12,933 bases of DNA from Actinomycetes bacterium (GCA_023388385.1 JAEWGK010000255.1:1-12933); one strand, 5' to 3'. Shown: positions 1 through 7,583, counted from the stretch's first letter. Notes: a model not told the origin generated them from the sequence alone. A program made the numbers and translations.

Positions 1-489
1 GGCCTGGACGACGGAGGCGATCTTGACGGCCTCCCAGACCTGCTCCTTGGTCAGCCCGGCCTCGCGGACGACCTTGTCGTGGGCCAGCGTGCAGTGCTCG
101 CAGCCGTTGATGGTGGAGACGGCCATCTGCCACAGCTCGAAGTCGACCTTGTCGACCGGCGGCTTGGCGATGATGTTCATGCGCAGGCCGAACTTGACCT
201 GGGCGTAGTCGGAGCCGAGCCAGCCCTTCGCGCGGTAGGCGACGTTGTTCATCGCCATGACGGTGGCGGCGCCGAGCGCGCCCTCGAACGCCTCGTCGGA
301 GAGGTGCTCCTTCGCCTCGTCGGCGATCTCGGAGAACACGGTCTCGTTGCGGGAGGCGGCCGCGGCGGCGACCAGGGTGCCCCACAGCTGCTGCTCGGAG
401 AGCTCCGTGGAGCGGGTCAGCGTGCCCAGGTTGAGCTTCTGATCCTTGGCGTACTCGGGGAGATTGCTCTTGAGGTTGTCGATCGACAT
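1..489 (-). CDS. ahpD: Alkyl hydroperoxide reductase AhpD (partial, C-terminus off the window)
   Basis: AhpD is a cytoplasmic CxxC disulfide reductase. In mycobacteria it passes electrons from the dihydrolipoamide system (Lpd/SucB) to AhpC and has weak peroxidase activity itself. 163 codons are visible from the ATG; family members are about 175 residues, so roughly a dozen C-terminal residues are missing. The catalytic signature [12 protein letters not shown] gives Cys130, His132, Cys133 and His137, with Glu118 upstream, which is the same numbering as the characterised M. tuberculosis enzyme. The helical Ala-rich N-terminal part ([13 protein letters not shown], near residues 36-48) also fits. 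The start lies 2 nt after the ahpC stop, with only a weak GAAG as ribosome binding site, so translational coupling to ahpC is likely. Identity is secure; only the 3' end is unseen. Confidence 0.96.
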   Translation of the reverse strand, partial: MSIDNLKSNLPEYAKDQKLNLGTLTRSTELSEQQLWGTLVAAAAASRNETVFSEIADEAKEHLSDEAFEGALGAATVMAMNNVAYRAKGWLGSDYAQVKFGLRMNIIAKPPVDKVDFELWQMAVSTINGCEHCTLAHDKVVREAGLTKEQVWEAVKIASVVQA

Positions 490-491
490 GC

Positions 492-1088
492 TTACTTCAG
501 GGACTCCTGGACGACGGACATCTTGTCGATGTTCTTGGTCGGGTCGTTGTCCTGCCAGTTGCAGGCGCAGACCTCCTCGGACTGCAGCGCGTCGAGGACG
601 CGGAGCACCTCGTCGGTGTTGCGGCCGACGGCGTCCGGGGTGACGGAGACGAACTGGATGACGTTGTCCGGGTCGACGATGAAGGTGGCGCGGTCCGCGA
701 CGCCGGCGGCGTTCTCGACGCCCAGGGCGCGGATCAGGTCGTGGCGCACGTCGGCGAACATCGGGAACGGGACGTCCTTCAGCTCCGGGTGGACGGCGCG
801 CCAGTTGAAGTGGGCGTACTCGTTGTCGGTGGAGCCGCCGAGCACCTGGGTGTCGCGGTCCTCGAACTCCTCGTTCAGCTTGCCGAACGCGGCGATCTCG
901 GTCGGGCAGACGAAGGTGAAGTCCTTCGGGTAGAAGAAGATGACCTTCCACTTGCCCTCGTACTTCTCCAGGGAAACCTGCTCGAAGTAGTCGTCCGGGG
1001 ACTGGGCGTCGGCCTCGTGCAGATCGCCGCCCTTGAGGGCGGTGAGGTCGAACTCGGGGAACTGGTCACCAACGGTGAGCAGAGCCAT
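492..1088 (-). CDS. ahpC: Alkyl hydroperoxide reductase AhpC (2-Cys peroxiredoxin)
   Basis: AhpC reduces H2O2, organic peroxides and probably peroxynitrite in the cytoplasm. The ATG at 1088 gives 198 residues. A longer open frame exists upstream, but this ATG has an AGGAGG ribosome binding site 6 nt away (1095-1100) and the protein then starts as expected, [13 protein letters not shown]. The peroxidatic motif is DFTFVCPTE, with Pro54, Thr58 and Cys61; Arg133 completes the active site. The C-terminal CACNW carries Cys174 and Cys176, the same three-cysteine pattern (61/174/176) as mycobacterial AhpC, which is recycled by AhpD rather than by AhpF. That agrees with ahpD being next in the operon. 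The gene is divergent from oxyR, so control by OxyR is very likely. Confidence 0.97.
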   Translation of the reverse strand: MALLTVGDQFPEFDLTALKGGDLHEADAQSPDDYFEQVSLEKYEGKWKVIFFYPKDFTFVCPTEIAAFGKLNEEFEDRDTQVLGGSTDNEYAHFNWRAVHPELKDVPFPMFADVRHDLIRALGVENAAGVADRATFIVDPDNVIQFVSVTPDAVGRNTDEVLRVLDALQSEEVCACNWQDNDPTKNIDKMSVVQESLK

Positions 1089-1195
1089 GGGAATCCTCCT
1101 AGGAAATCGCTCTGGGGTTCGTTCGTGCCGTGCTGCCGCGGAGCGCGTCCGCGGCCGGGTGCGGGGTGGATCCGATCCCGTCGGCAGTGCTGCCA

Positions 1196-1224
1196 ATTAT
1201 GCGCGCGTTTTTTCGGAGCGTCAA
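1196..1224 (-). promoter_or_regulatory. Sigma-A-type promoter of ahpCD
   Basis: On the minus strand a -35 TTGACG (1224 to 1219) is followed by exactly 17 nt and a -10 CATAAT (1201 to 1196). Transcription would start near 1189, leaving a leader of about 100 nt before the ahpC ATG. The match is close to housekeeping consensus and stands out in very GC-rich DNA. It directly abuts the AT-rich region where OxyR is expected to bind. Seen directly; activity is inferred. Confidence 0.75.
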
Positions 1225-1233
1225 GAGGAAACC

Positions 1234-1270
1234 ACGAAATATTTTATGTAGGGTGATAGGTATGAATAAT
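1234..1270. promoter_or_regulatory. AT-rich divergent control region, candidate OxyR binding site and oxyR promoter
   Basis: This is the most AT-rich stretch of the ahpC-oxyR interval. It contains TATTTT (1240-1245) and TATGTA (1245-1250) as possible oxyR -10 elements and an ATAG half-site at 1256-1259, and it overlaps the oxyR start codon. LysR-type regulators usually bind such a position, just upstream of the ahpC -35 box, and repress their own gene. I could not fit the full four-half-site ATAG/CTAT OxyR consensus, so the exact operator is inferred from position and composition. Confidence 0.4.
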
Positions 1271-2227
1271 CGAGAGTACCGACCGACCCTCCCGCAACTC
1301 CGGGCGTTCGTCGCGATCGCGGACACGGGCCACTTCGGCCAGGCCGCTCGGCGCCTCGGGATTTCCCAGCCCTCCCTCTCCCAGGCCCTCGCCACGCTCG
1401 AGCAGGGCCTCGATGTGCAGCTGGTGGAGCGCTCCACCCGCCGCGTCCTGGTCACGCCCATCGGCCGCGGCCTGCTTCCGCTGGCCCGCCAGGTCGCCGA
1501 GATAGCCGACGACATCGTCGCCCGCGCCTCCGGACGGACCGGCGATCTCGCCGGTCCGCTGTCCATCGGCTTCATCCCGACCGTCGCGCCCTACGTGCTG
1601 CCGAACTTCCTGCGCCTCGTCCGCGACGAATTGCCGGAGCTGGAGCCGCGCATCCACGAGGAGCCGACGGAGCACCTCGTCGATGCGTTGCGCTCCGGCG
1701 CCATCGACGTCGCCATCATGGCGCTGCCGTCGGGCGTCTCCATGTTCACGGAGGAGCGCCTCTACGACGAGGAATTCGAGCTGGTCGTCCCCGAGGGCCA
1801 CGCGCTCGCCGGACGCGACGACGTGCCGCTGGAGACCCTCGGCGACCTCAACCTCCTACTGCTGGATGACGGCCACTGCATGCGCGACCAGGTGCTCGAC
1901 CTGTGCCGCCGCGTCGATGCCGTGCGCGACGAGGACTCCGGCATGGAGACCCGCGCCGCGTCACTGTCCACGGTCGTGCAGTGCGTCGCCGGCGGGCTGG
2001 GGCAGACACTCATCCCGGAGTCCGCGCTGCGCGTCGAGGCCACCCGGCCGGGTCTGGCCGTCGCCCGCTTCGAGGGCCCGGTTCGCCCGGGCCGCACCAT
2101 CGGCATGGTCTACCGCGCCTCGTCGGTGCGTGCCGACGAGTTCTCCCGCCTCGGCGACATGGTCCGCCGCGCGTGGGAGCAGGCCGTCGGCCACGGCGCC
2201 GACGAGCCCGCCACCGTCCACCCCTGA
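1262..2227 (+). CDS. oxyR: Hydrogen peroxide-sensing LysR-type regulator OxyR
   Basis: OxyR senses H2O2 through a reversible disulfide and controls catalase, AhpC, Dps and related genes; in corynebacteria it mainly represses in the reduced state. The chosen ATG gives 321 residues starting MNNREYRPTLPQLRAF, as in corynebacterial OxyR; the upstream in-frame extension lies in the promoter region. The winged helix-turn-helix covers about residues 10-70 (ARRLGISQPSLSQALATLE). The sensor region DDGHCMRDQVLDLC holds Cys206 and Cys215, nine residues apart as in E. coli Cys199/Cys208. Thr107, Thr136, His205, Gln210 and Arg278, the peroxide-pocket residues described for C. glutamicum OxyR, are all present, so the sensor should be functional. 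It is divergent from ahpCD and convergent with the helicase gene. Confidence 0.97.
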   Translation: MNNREYRPTLPQLRAFVAIADTGHFGQAARRLGISQPSLSQALATLEQGLDVQLVERSTRRVLVTPIGRGLLPLARQVAEIADDIVARASGRTGDLAGPLSIGFIPTVAPYVLPNFLRLVRDELPELEPRIHEEPTEHLVDALRSGAIDVAIMALPSGVSMFTEERLYDEEFELVVPEGHALAGRDDVPLETLGDLNLLLLDDGHCMRDQVLDLCRRVDAVRDEDSGMETRAASLSTVVQCVAGGLGQTLIPESALRVEATRPGLAVARFEGPVRPGRTIGMVYRASSVRADEFSRLGDMVRRAWEQAVGHGADEPATVHP

Positions 2228-2235
2228 TCGCCGTC

Positions 2236-2279
2236 GCGTGACGACGTCCCTCGCGCCCGCGCGGGTCGCGTCGTCACGC
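2236..2279. terminator. Hairpin between convergent oxyR and helicase genes
   Basis: A perfect 11-bp inverted repeat, GCGTGACGACG (2236-2246) and CGTCGTCACGC (2269-2279), flanks a 22-nt loop that itself contains the palindrome CCCGCGCGGG. It begins 9 nt after the oxyR stop and lies about 40 nt beyond the helicase stop. No T-run follows on either strand, as is common for actinobacterial terminators, so a bidirectional role is inferred. Confidence 0.6.
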
Positions 2280-2318
2280 CCGGGGACGTGGATGGGCCGG
2301 CGAAGGGGAGGGGCGCGG

Positions 2319-4865
2319 CTACCCGGAGACGATGTCCAGGGAACGCAGGCGGACCTCGCCGGCCTCGTCGGAGGCGGGCAGATCGACCTCGGCCTCGAAG
2401 CGCCAGCCGTGGTCGCCCTCGGGGTCGTCGATGGTCTGGGAGACGCGCCAGATGCCGTCGGCCGCGGCGGACTCGTCAACGCGGAAGAGCTCCGGGCCGC
2501 GGGCGTTCGGGCCGATGCCGACGTCGTCGTACTCGTCGAAGTAGTCGTCCATCGCGGCCGGCCAGTCCGGGGCGTCGTCCAGGTACCCGTCGAGTTCCGC
2601 CAGCTGGTCCTCCTTCTCGAAGGCGAACAGCTGCACGTGGCGGAACATGAGGTTGCGCACCATGCGGGTGAACGCGCGGCGGTTGCCGGTGAGCGGCCGG
2701 GAGCCGTCGTCGCCGAACGCGGCCTCGCGCAGCTGCTCCTCGTCGAGGGCCTTGTCCGGGTCGGCCATCCGCGCCCACTCGTCGACCAGGGAGTTGTCGA
2801 CCTGCTGGACCAACTCGCCGAGCCACGTCACGACGTCGTCGAGTTCCTCCGTCGACCGCTCCGGTGGCAGCGTGTGGCGCAGCGTCCGCCACGCATCCGT
2901 GAGGTAGCGCAGCAGGACGCCCTCGGCGCGGGCCAGGCCGTACTCGGCGACGACGTCGCTGAACGTCATCGCCTTCTCCACCATCTCGCGGACCACGGAC
3001 TTCGGCGACAGCTCGAACTCCCGGACCCACGGGTGGCCCTGGGCGTAAGTGCGGAACGCGGCCTCCAGCTCCTCCTCGAGGGGCTTCGGGTACGTCACGT
3101 CCTCGATGAGCGCCATTCGCTCGGTGTAATCGACGCCCTCGGCCTTCAGCGCCGCGATCTCCTCGCCGCGCGCGGCGTGCTCCTGCGCGCGCAGCAGCGG
3201 GCGCGGGTCATCGAGGATCGCCTCGAAGACGCTGATGACGTCCATCGCGTACGACTCCGACCCGGGGTCGAGCAGCTCCAGGGCCGCCAGCGCGAACGGG
3301 GCGAGCGGCTGGTCCAGGGCGAAGTCGCGCTGCAGCTCGATCATCATGCGCGGCTGTGGCCCGAACTTAGTCTCCGCGAGGCCGACGATCCCGGCGTTGA
3401 GCAGGCCGCGGTAGAGCTCGATGGCGGTCAGGATGTCCTCGTTCTGCCGGTGGCGCGTGTCGTGGTTGCCGCGCAGCAGCCCCCGCATGTGGGCGAAGGT
3501 GTCGCCGCCGCGGCCGATGACGTTGAGGATCATCGAGTTGGACACCCGGAAGCGGCTGGTCAGCGGCTCCGGCGGCATGTCGACGAGCTTGTCGAACGTC
3601 GTCTCCGACCACGTGACCTCGCCCTTAGGCGCGGTCTTCTTGCGCAGCTTCCGCAGCTTCGCCTCGTCCTGGCCCGCGCGACGGCGCAGCTTCGCGTTCT
3701 CGATCTCGTGCTCCGGCGCCTGCACGACGACGGTGCCCTCGACGTCGTAGCCCGCGCGCCCCGCGCGGCCGGCGATCTGGTGGAATTCGCGGGACTTGAC
3801 GACGCGGCGGCGCGTGCCGTCGAACTTCACCAGGCCCGTCATGAGCACCGTACGGATGGGGACGTTGATGCCGACGCCGAGGGTGTCCGTGCCGCAGATG
3901 ACCTTCAGCAGGCCCGTCTGGCTCAGCCGCTCCACCAGGCGCCGGTACTTCGGCAGCATGCCGGCGTGGTGGACGCCGATGCCCCGGCGCAGCAGCTTCG
4001 ATAGCGTCCTGCCGAACGACGTCGTGAAGCGGAAATCGCCGATTTCGGCGCGGACGCGCTCCTTTTCCTCGCCCGTGAGAAGCTTCAGGCCCGTGAGGGA
4101 CTGCGCGCGCTCGGCGGCCTCCCGCTGGGAGAAGTGGACGACGTAGATGGGGGCCTTGCCGTCCTCCAGCAGGTTCTCCAGCGTGTCATGCACCGGCGTG
4201 TACACGTAGTGGAAGTCCAGCGGGACCGGCCGCTCGGTGCCGGTGACCAGCTCCACGTCACGGCCGGTGCGCTCCTTCAGATCCCGCTCGAACACCGACG
4301 TGTCGCCGAGCGTGGCGGACATGAGCAGGAACTGGGCGCGGTGCAGCTCCAGCAGCGGCACCTGCCACGCCCAGCCTCGGTCGGGCTCGGCGTAGAAGTG
4401 GAACTCGTCCATGACCACCTGGTCGATGTCCGCGTCGTTGCCCTCCCGCAGCGCGATGTTGGCGACGATCTCCGCGGTCGCGCAGATGATGGGCGCGTTG
4501 CGGTTCACGGTGGCGTCGCCCGTCATCATGCCGACGTTCTCCGCGCCGAAGACCTCGCACAGTGCGAAGAACTTCTCGCTGACCAGCGCCTTGATGGGAG
4601 CGGTGTAGAAGCTCCGCTTCCCCTGCGCCAGCGCCGCGAAGTGCGCCGCGATGGCGACCATCGACTTCCCGGAGCCCGTCGGCGTCGCCAGGATCACGTG
4701 ATCGCCGGCGGCGAGCGCCAGTGACGCCTCCTCCTGCGCGGGATACAGCGCGATGCCGCGGGAGGAGGTCCACGACGTGAACGAGTCGATGATGGCGTCG
4801 GCCATCATCGACTCGGGGACGTCGTCGAGATCGGGCAGAAGGCTGGCGAGGGACTTCGTGGACAC
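2319..4865 (-). CDS. DEAD/DEAH-type superfamily 2 helicase with long C-terminal extension (DUF3516-like)
   Basis: Predicted ATP-dependent RNA or DNA helicase, 848 residues. Superfamily 2 motifs occur in order: Q-like YPAQEEA (41-47), Walker A ATPTGSGKS (60-68), TAPIKAL (88-94), motif II DEFH (153-156), motif III SAT (183-185), VHHAGMLPKYR (298-308), TDTLGVGIN (326-334) and motif VI QIAGRAGRAG (363-372). The VHHAG and QIAGRAGRAG segments resemble the Ski2/Mtr4/HelY group. The last 450 or so residues carry no motif I recognise beyond resemblance to the DUF3516 region of actinobacterial helicases, and they end in an acidic stretch (DDYFDEYDD). The GTG start at 4865 lacks a convincing ribosome binding site but has TAGGCT 7 nt upstream, suggesting leaderless translation. 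It begins 20 nt after the PAC2 gene stop. Substrate and pathway are unknown; HelY is the nearest named relative, but I do not assign that symbol. Confidence 0.88.
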   Translation of the reverse strand: MSTKSLASLLPDLDDVPESMMADAIIDSFTSWTSSRGIALYPAQEEASLALAAGDHVILATPTGSGKSMVAIAAHFAALAQGKRSFYTAPIKALVSEKFFALCEVFGAENVGMMTGDATVNRNAPIICATAEIVANIALREGNDADIDQVVMDEFHFYAEPDRGWAWQVPLLELHRAQFLLMSATLGDTSVFERDLKERTGRDVELVTGTERPVPLDFHYVYTPVHDTLENLLEDGKAPIYVVHFSQREAAERAQSLTGLKLLTGEEKERVRAEIGDFRFTTSFGRTLSKLLRRGIGVHHAGMLPKYRRLVERLSQTGLLKVICGTDTLGVGINVPIRTVLMTGLVKFDGTRRRVVKSREFHQIAGRAGRAGYDVEGTVVVQAPEHEIENAKLRRRAGQDEAKLRKLRKKTAPKGEVTWSETTFDKLVDMPPEPLTSRFRVSNSMILNVIGRGGDTFAHMRGLLRGNHDTRHRQNEDILTAIELYRGLLNAGIVGLAETKFGPQPRMMIELQRDFALDQPLAPFALAALELLDPGSESYAMDVISVFEAILDDPRPLLRAQEHAARGEEIAALKAEGVDYTERMALIEDVTYPKPLEEELEAAFRTYAQGHPWVREFELSPKSVVREMVEKAMTFSDVVAEYGLARAEGVLLRYLTDAWRTLRHTLPPERSTEELDDVVTWLGELVQQVDNSLVDEWARMADPDKALDEEQLREAAFGDDGSRPLTGNRRAFTRMVRNLMFRHVQLFAFEKEDQLAELDGYLDDAPDWPAAMDDYFDEYDDVGIGPNARGPELFRVDESAAADGIWRVSQTIDDPEGDHGWRFEAEVDLPASDEAGEVRLRSLDIVSG

Positions 4866-4872
4866 GCCCGCC

Positions 4873-4878
4873 AGCCTA
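4873..4878 (-). promoter_or_regulatory. Candidate -10 element for leaderless helicase transcript
   Basis: TAGGCT on the minus strand fits the relaxed corynebacterial -10 pattern TANNNT and ends 7 nt before the helicase GTG. A transcript starting there would have essentially no leader. No -35 box is evident. The same TAGGCTGG string precedes the GTG of the methyltransferase gene at similar spacing. Confidence 0.4.
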
Positions 4879-4885
4879 TCCGACG

Positions 4886-6082
4886 TCAGAAGCGGAACCA
4901 GGGGCGGCGACGTCCCCGGCGGCCGCGCCGGTCGTCCCGGCCCTCGCCCCCGTCGTCGGGTGCGTCGTCGCCGGTCCGGCCCGCCGCGCTGTCCTCCGAT
5001 TCCGCATCCCCGGCCCCGTCGGGGCCGTCGGCCGTGTCCGCGGCATCGGCGCCGGAGGCGTCGCCCGGGCCGTCGTCACGCACGTCGGCGTCCGAGGGTG
5101 CGTCGGGCCAGTCGCCGTGGTCCGGGCGCACCGGAGGTTCCGACGCATCCAGCTGGTTGGACAGGAAGCGCTCGAACTCCGCGCCGAGCTCGTCAGCGGA
5201 CGGGATGCGGCCATTGTCGCCGATGAGCGGGCTGGACTCCAGGGTGGAGCGGCGGTGCTCCTCCTCGTCGTGCTGGTGCTCCAGCATGCGGACGATCTGG
5301 GCGACCTCGGCCGACTCCGCCACCTGCTCCGCCAGCATCGCGGCGACGCGGTCGCTGTCGTGCTCCAGCGCCTGCAGCGGCAGCCGCAGGCCGCCGACCT
5401 CCTGGACGGCCTCGAGCAGTCGCAGCATCGCCAGCGGATACTCCGACTGGGCGATGTAGTGCGGCACCTGTGCGGTGAAGCCGCTGGTGGCCAGGCCGCG
5501 GCGGTTGAGCTCCAGCTCGATGCGAAGGCTCGCCGCGCCCGGCACGGTCACACGGTGCCCCCACGTGCGGTGGCGCTGCAGCACGGACCGGTCGTTGCCG
5601 TGGGCGATGACGCTCAGCGGCCGCGTGTGCGGCACCGTCATCGGGGCCGAGTACAGGCTGACCGTGCGGCGCACGTCGAAGCGCTGCGCCAGATCCGCGA
5701 CGGCGCCGGAGAACGCGTCCCACCGGAAGTCCGGCTCCGGGCCGGACAACAGCAGGAACATCTTGCCGTCCGTGTCGCGCAGGACCTGCAGCGACAGATC
5801 CAGCTCCTTCATCTCGGCGATCTCGTCGCCCACCATCGTCACCGGGGGCCGGCGGGAACGGTAGTCCACCAGTTCATCGGTGCGGAAGGACACGATGGTC
5901 CGGTGCTCCAGCGCGTCCAGCAGGTGCTGCGACGAGCCACCGACGGCATGACCCGCGTCGGCGTAGCCCTGCAGCGCGACGACGAGCGTCAGCCCGTCGT
6001 CGGCCGGGTGCACCTCGGGCGCGGGAAACTCCATCTGGTACATGCGATCTCCGTCACCTCCGCGGTTCACGTCCTCGGCCAT
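4886..6082 (-). CDS. PAC2-family (proteasome assembly chaperone 2-like) protein with acidic-basic tail
   Basis: The N-terminal 310 or so residues look like the PAC2 family: LVVALQGYADAGHAVGG (33-49), a variant of the GWxDAG loop, DYRSRRPPVT (73-82), and a conserved core around SLYSAPMTVPHTRP (142-154). Family members resemble eukaryotic proteasome assembly chaperones and occur throughout actinobacteria; their biochemical role is not settled. The ATG at 6082 has AAAGGAGG 8 nt upstream (6091-6098). A second ATG at 6043 (residue 14, MYQMEF) also has GGAG nearby, so the first 13 residues are uncertain. Residues 315-383 are almost entirely Asp, Gly, Ala, Glu and Pro, probably disordered, and the chain ends in the basic-aromatic RRGRRGRRRPWFRF. 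The protein is cytoplasmic, with no signal peptide. It may be co-transcribed with the helicase gene 20 nt downstream. Confidence 0.88.
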   Translation of the reverse strand: MAEDVNRGGDGDRMYQMEFPAPEVHPADDGLTLVVALQGYADAGHAVGGSSQHLLDALEHRTIVSFRTDELVDYRSRRPPVTMVGDEIAEMKELDLSLQVLRDTDGKMFLLLSGPEPDFRWDAFSGAVADLAQRFDVRRTVSLYSAPMTVPHTRPLSVIAHGNDRSVLQRHRTWGHRVTVPGAASLRIELELNRRGLATSGFTAQVPHYIAQSEYPLAMLRLLEAVQEVGGLRLPLQALEHDSDRVAAMLAEQVAESAEVAQIVRMLEHQHDEEEHRRSTLESSPLIGDNGRIPSADELGAEFERFLSNQLDASEPPVRPDHGDWPDAPSDADVRDDGPGDASGADAADTADGPDGAGDAESEDSAAGRTGDDAPDDGGEGRDDRRGRRGRRRPWFRF

Positions 6083-6415
6083 CTCCCGGCCCTCCTTTCG
6101 TCCGGCGTGCGGTGTCGTCCGGTCATCGACGCATCCCCGTCCCGTCCCGGCGGCGCCGCGGCAGAACGTGGATGTGACGTCCCCCCAACCTACCGGGTCG
6201 AAACGACAACGCGGTCATTCCGGTCCTTTACCGGGGTCAACGGCAGTGCCGACGGCATTATTCCCGGCTGCGTGGCCGTCGACGTCGCCGGATGCGGCGA
6301 GGACCACTCGCGGAACCGCGCCGAAGTTGTTCACCGCCGGAAATCCGTCCACAAACGGCCGGCCGCGGGGCTTGGGGACGGCTCCGGGCGTCGGGTGCCG
6401 CGCGATTATTCGGGC
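6083..6415. other. 333-bp non-coding gap between divergent PAC2 and DUF4192 genes
   Basis: No convincing reading frame fills this interval, and its composition is less GC-skewed than the genes. It holds the PAC2 ribosome binding site (6091-6098), a small hairpin CCGGT-CCTTT-ACCGG (6220-6234), and a weak TAGGTT that could be a minus-strand -10 (6192 to 6187) without a good -35. GATTAT (6404-6409) sits 6 nt before the ATG of the plus-strand gene. I see no riboswitch, tRNA or repeat. Confidence 0.5.
6404..6409 (+). promoter_or_regulatory. Candidate -10 element for the DUF4192-type gene
   Basis: GATTAT ends 6 nt before the ATG at 6416, and the 15 nt upstream of that ATG contain no purine-rich ribosome binding site. 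This spacing would give a leaderless transcript. No matching -35 box was found, so the assignment is tentative. Confidence 0.35.
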
Positions 6416-7504
6416 ATGCGAGACGACACGCGACCCATCGACATCCCGGCCGACCCCGCCGCGGCCCTCACCAACCTGCCCGGGCTGCTCGGCCACCACA
6501 TATCCGAGCATCTCGTCCTGCTCCAGCGGGGACCCGGTGCGCGCCCCGGGCCGATCCTCATGCGCACGCTGGCCGGGGTCGACGACCTGGTTGATCTGTT
6601 CCACCGGACCGGCGCGCTGCTGGACCCGTACGACGGGCCGCTCGACATCCTGGTCATCTCCCGGTCGTGGCCCCGGGGGCTGCCGGAGGAGGAGGCGGTA
6701 CGGGCGGCCCTCGGGCCGGAGGTCGTCGTCGGCGGGTATGCGGGCGTCGCCGCCATCGCCGCGGGAGAGCCGGTGACGCTGCGCGACGGGACGCCCGCCG
6801 GGGTGGTGCAGGACCCCGCGCTCAGCTGGACCGCCCTGGCCCTGTCGCAGGCGGGAGAGGCCATCAGCCCGGATTTGGCCGCTCTCGACGCCCGCTTCAC
6901 CCCGGAGGACGATCCGGGGCGCACGGGCCCCGCCGCCGAGGCACTCGATCTTGCCCGCCGAGACATCGCACGCCTGGCGGCGCGCTACCGCTCCATCGGG
7001 GAGGAGGGCGCGGCGCGCCAGCTACTGACCTGGTACGACGATTGGGACCGGCTGCTGCGGGACCTGCGGGACCGCGGGGCCGGCATCGACGAGGTCCTCG
7101 GGCGCGTCGGGGATCTGCGGGTCCTCGCCCGCGCGCTGATCAACCTGACGGTGCGAGATCTCACCATCGACGTCATCGCCTGTGCCGACGCCCCGCTGGC
7201 GAGGGTGCTGTGGCTGGAATGCGCCCGGCTGTTCACCGGCACTGCGCGGGCGAACGCCCTGGCCTGCTATGCCCTGGACCGCTGGTTCCACGGCTGCCCC
7301 GGCATTGCGGAGCGGGCACTCGACGCCGCGCGGGCGGCGGATCCGGAGCACACGCTCACGGCGCTGCTGGACCGGGCCATCTCCGTCGGGCGCGGCGGGG
7401 AGGCCGCCACGTCGATGATCCGCGCGGCGGAGCGCCTGCACGTCGCGCTGGGCGTCGCAGGCTATGGGGTGCGGCCGGGCGACGCGGGGGAGGGTGCGGC
7501 GTGA
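6416..7504 (+). CDS. DUF4192 domain-containing protein, function unknown
   Basis: 362 residues from the ATG; an open frame extends far upstream but lies opposite PAC2 and in the gap. The N-terminal part (LTNLPGLLGHHISEHLVLLQ, 18-37) matches the opening of the actinobacterial DUF4192 family, normally PxLLGFxPxxSLVxV. The C-terminal segment ALACYALDRWFHGCPGIAERALDAARAADPEHTL matches its conserved end, where a short-residence cell-count-like motif (W-x-G, then ALxxDPxHxL) recurs. There are no membrane segments or signal peptide and no catalytic motif I can identify. The gene is probably monocistronic, flanked by a divergent gap and a strong hairpin. Its neighbours do not reveal a role. Family assignment is from remembered consensus, not from a search. 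Confidence 0.8.
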   Translation: MRDDTRPIDIPADPAAALTNLPGLLGHHISEHLVLLQRGPGARPGPILMRTLAGVDDLVDLFHRTGALLDPYDGPLDILVISRSWPRGLPEEEAVRAALGPEVVVGGYAGVAAIAAGEPVTLRDGTPAGVVQDPALSWTALALSQAGEAISPDLAALDARFTPEDDPGRTGPAAEALDLARRDIARLAARYRSIGEEGAARQLLTWYDDWDRLLRDLRDRGAGIDEVLGRVGDLRVLARALINLTVRDLTIDVIACADAPLARVLWLECARLFTGTARANALACYALDRWFHGCPGIAERALDAARAADPEHTLTALLDRAISVGRGGEAATSMIRAAERLHVALGVAGYGVRPGDAGEGAA

Positions 7505-7536
7505 CCGCGCCGGAGCCGGGGCGCGTGACGACGAAC

Positions 7537-7564
7537 CCCCGCCCGCCGGGTTCGGCGGGCGGGG
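7537..7564. terminator. Strong hairpin terminator between convergent DUF4192-type gene and galE
   Basis: A perfect 12-bp GC stem, CCCCGCCCGCCG (7537-7548) and CGGCGGGCGGGG (7553-7564), closes a GGTT tetraloop. It lies 32 nt after the plus-strand stop and 19 nt after the galE stop. There is no T-run on either strand, so it probably works as a bidirectional GC-rich terminator. Confidence 0.75.
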
Positions 7565-7583
7565 ATCGGGGGAGCGGGGACGC

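Noticed and set aside
1683..4004. Plus-strand open frame of about 773 codons crossing the oxyR end and the helicase gene
   Set aside because: It overlaps oxyR in another frame and runs antisense to the helicase; it has no motifs and shadow composition.
5117..6415. Long in-frame N-terminal extension of the DUF4192-type gene
   Set aside because: It is antisense to PAC2 and low in complexity; the family-like sequence begins right after the ATG at 6416.
7523..7533. GCGTGACGACG, identical to the left stem arm at 2236-2246, both just after plus-strand gene ends
   Set aside because: An 11-base match within 13 kb of GC-rich DNA is expected by chance, and the second copy has no complementary arm.
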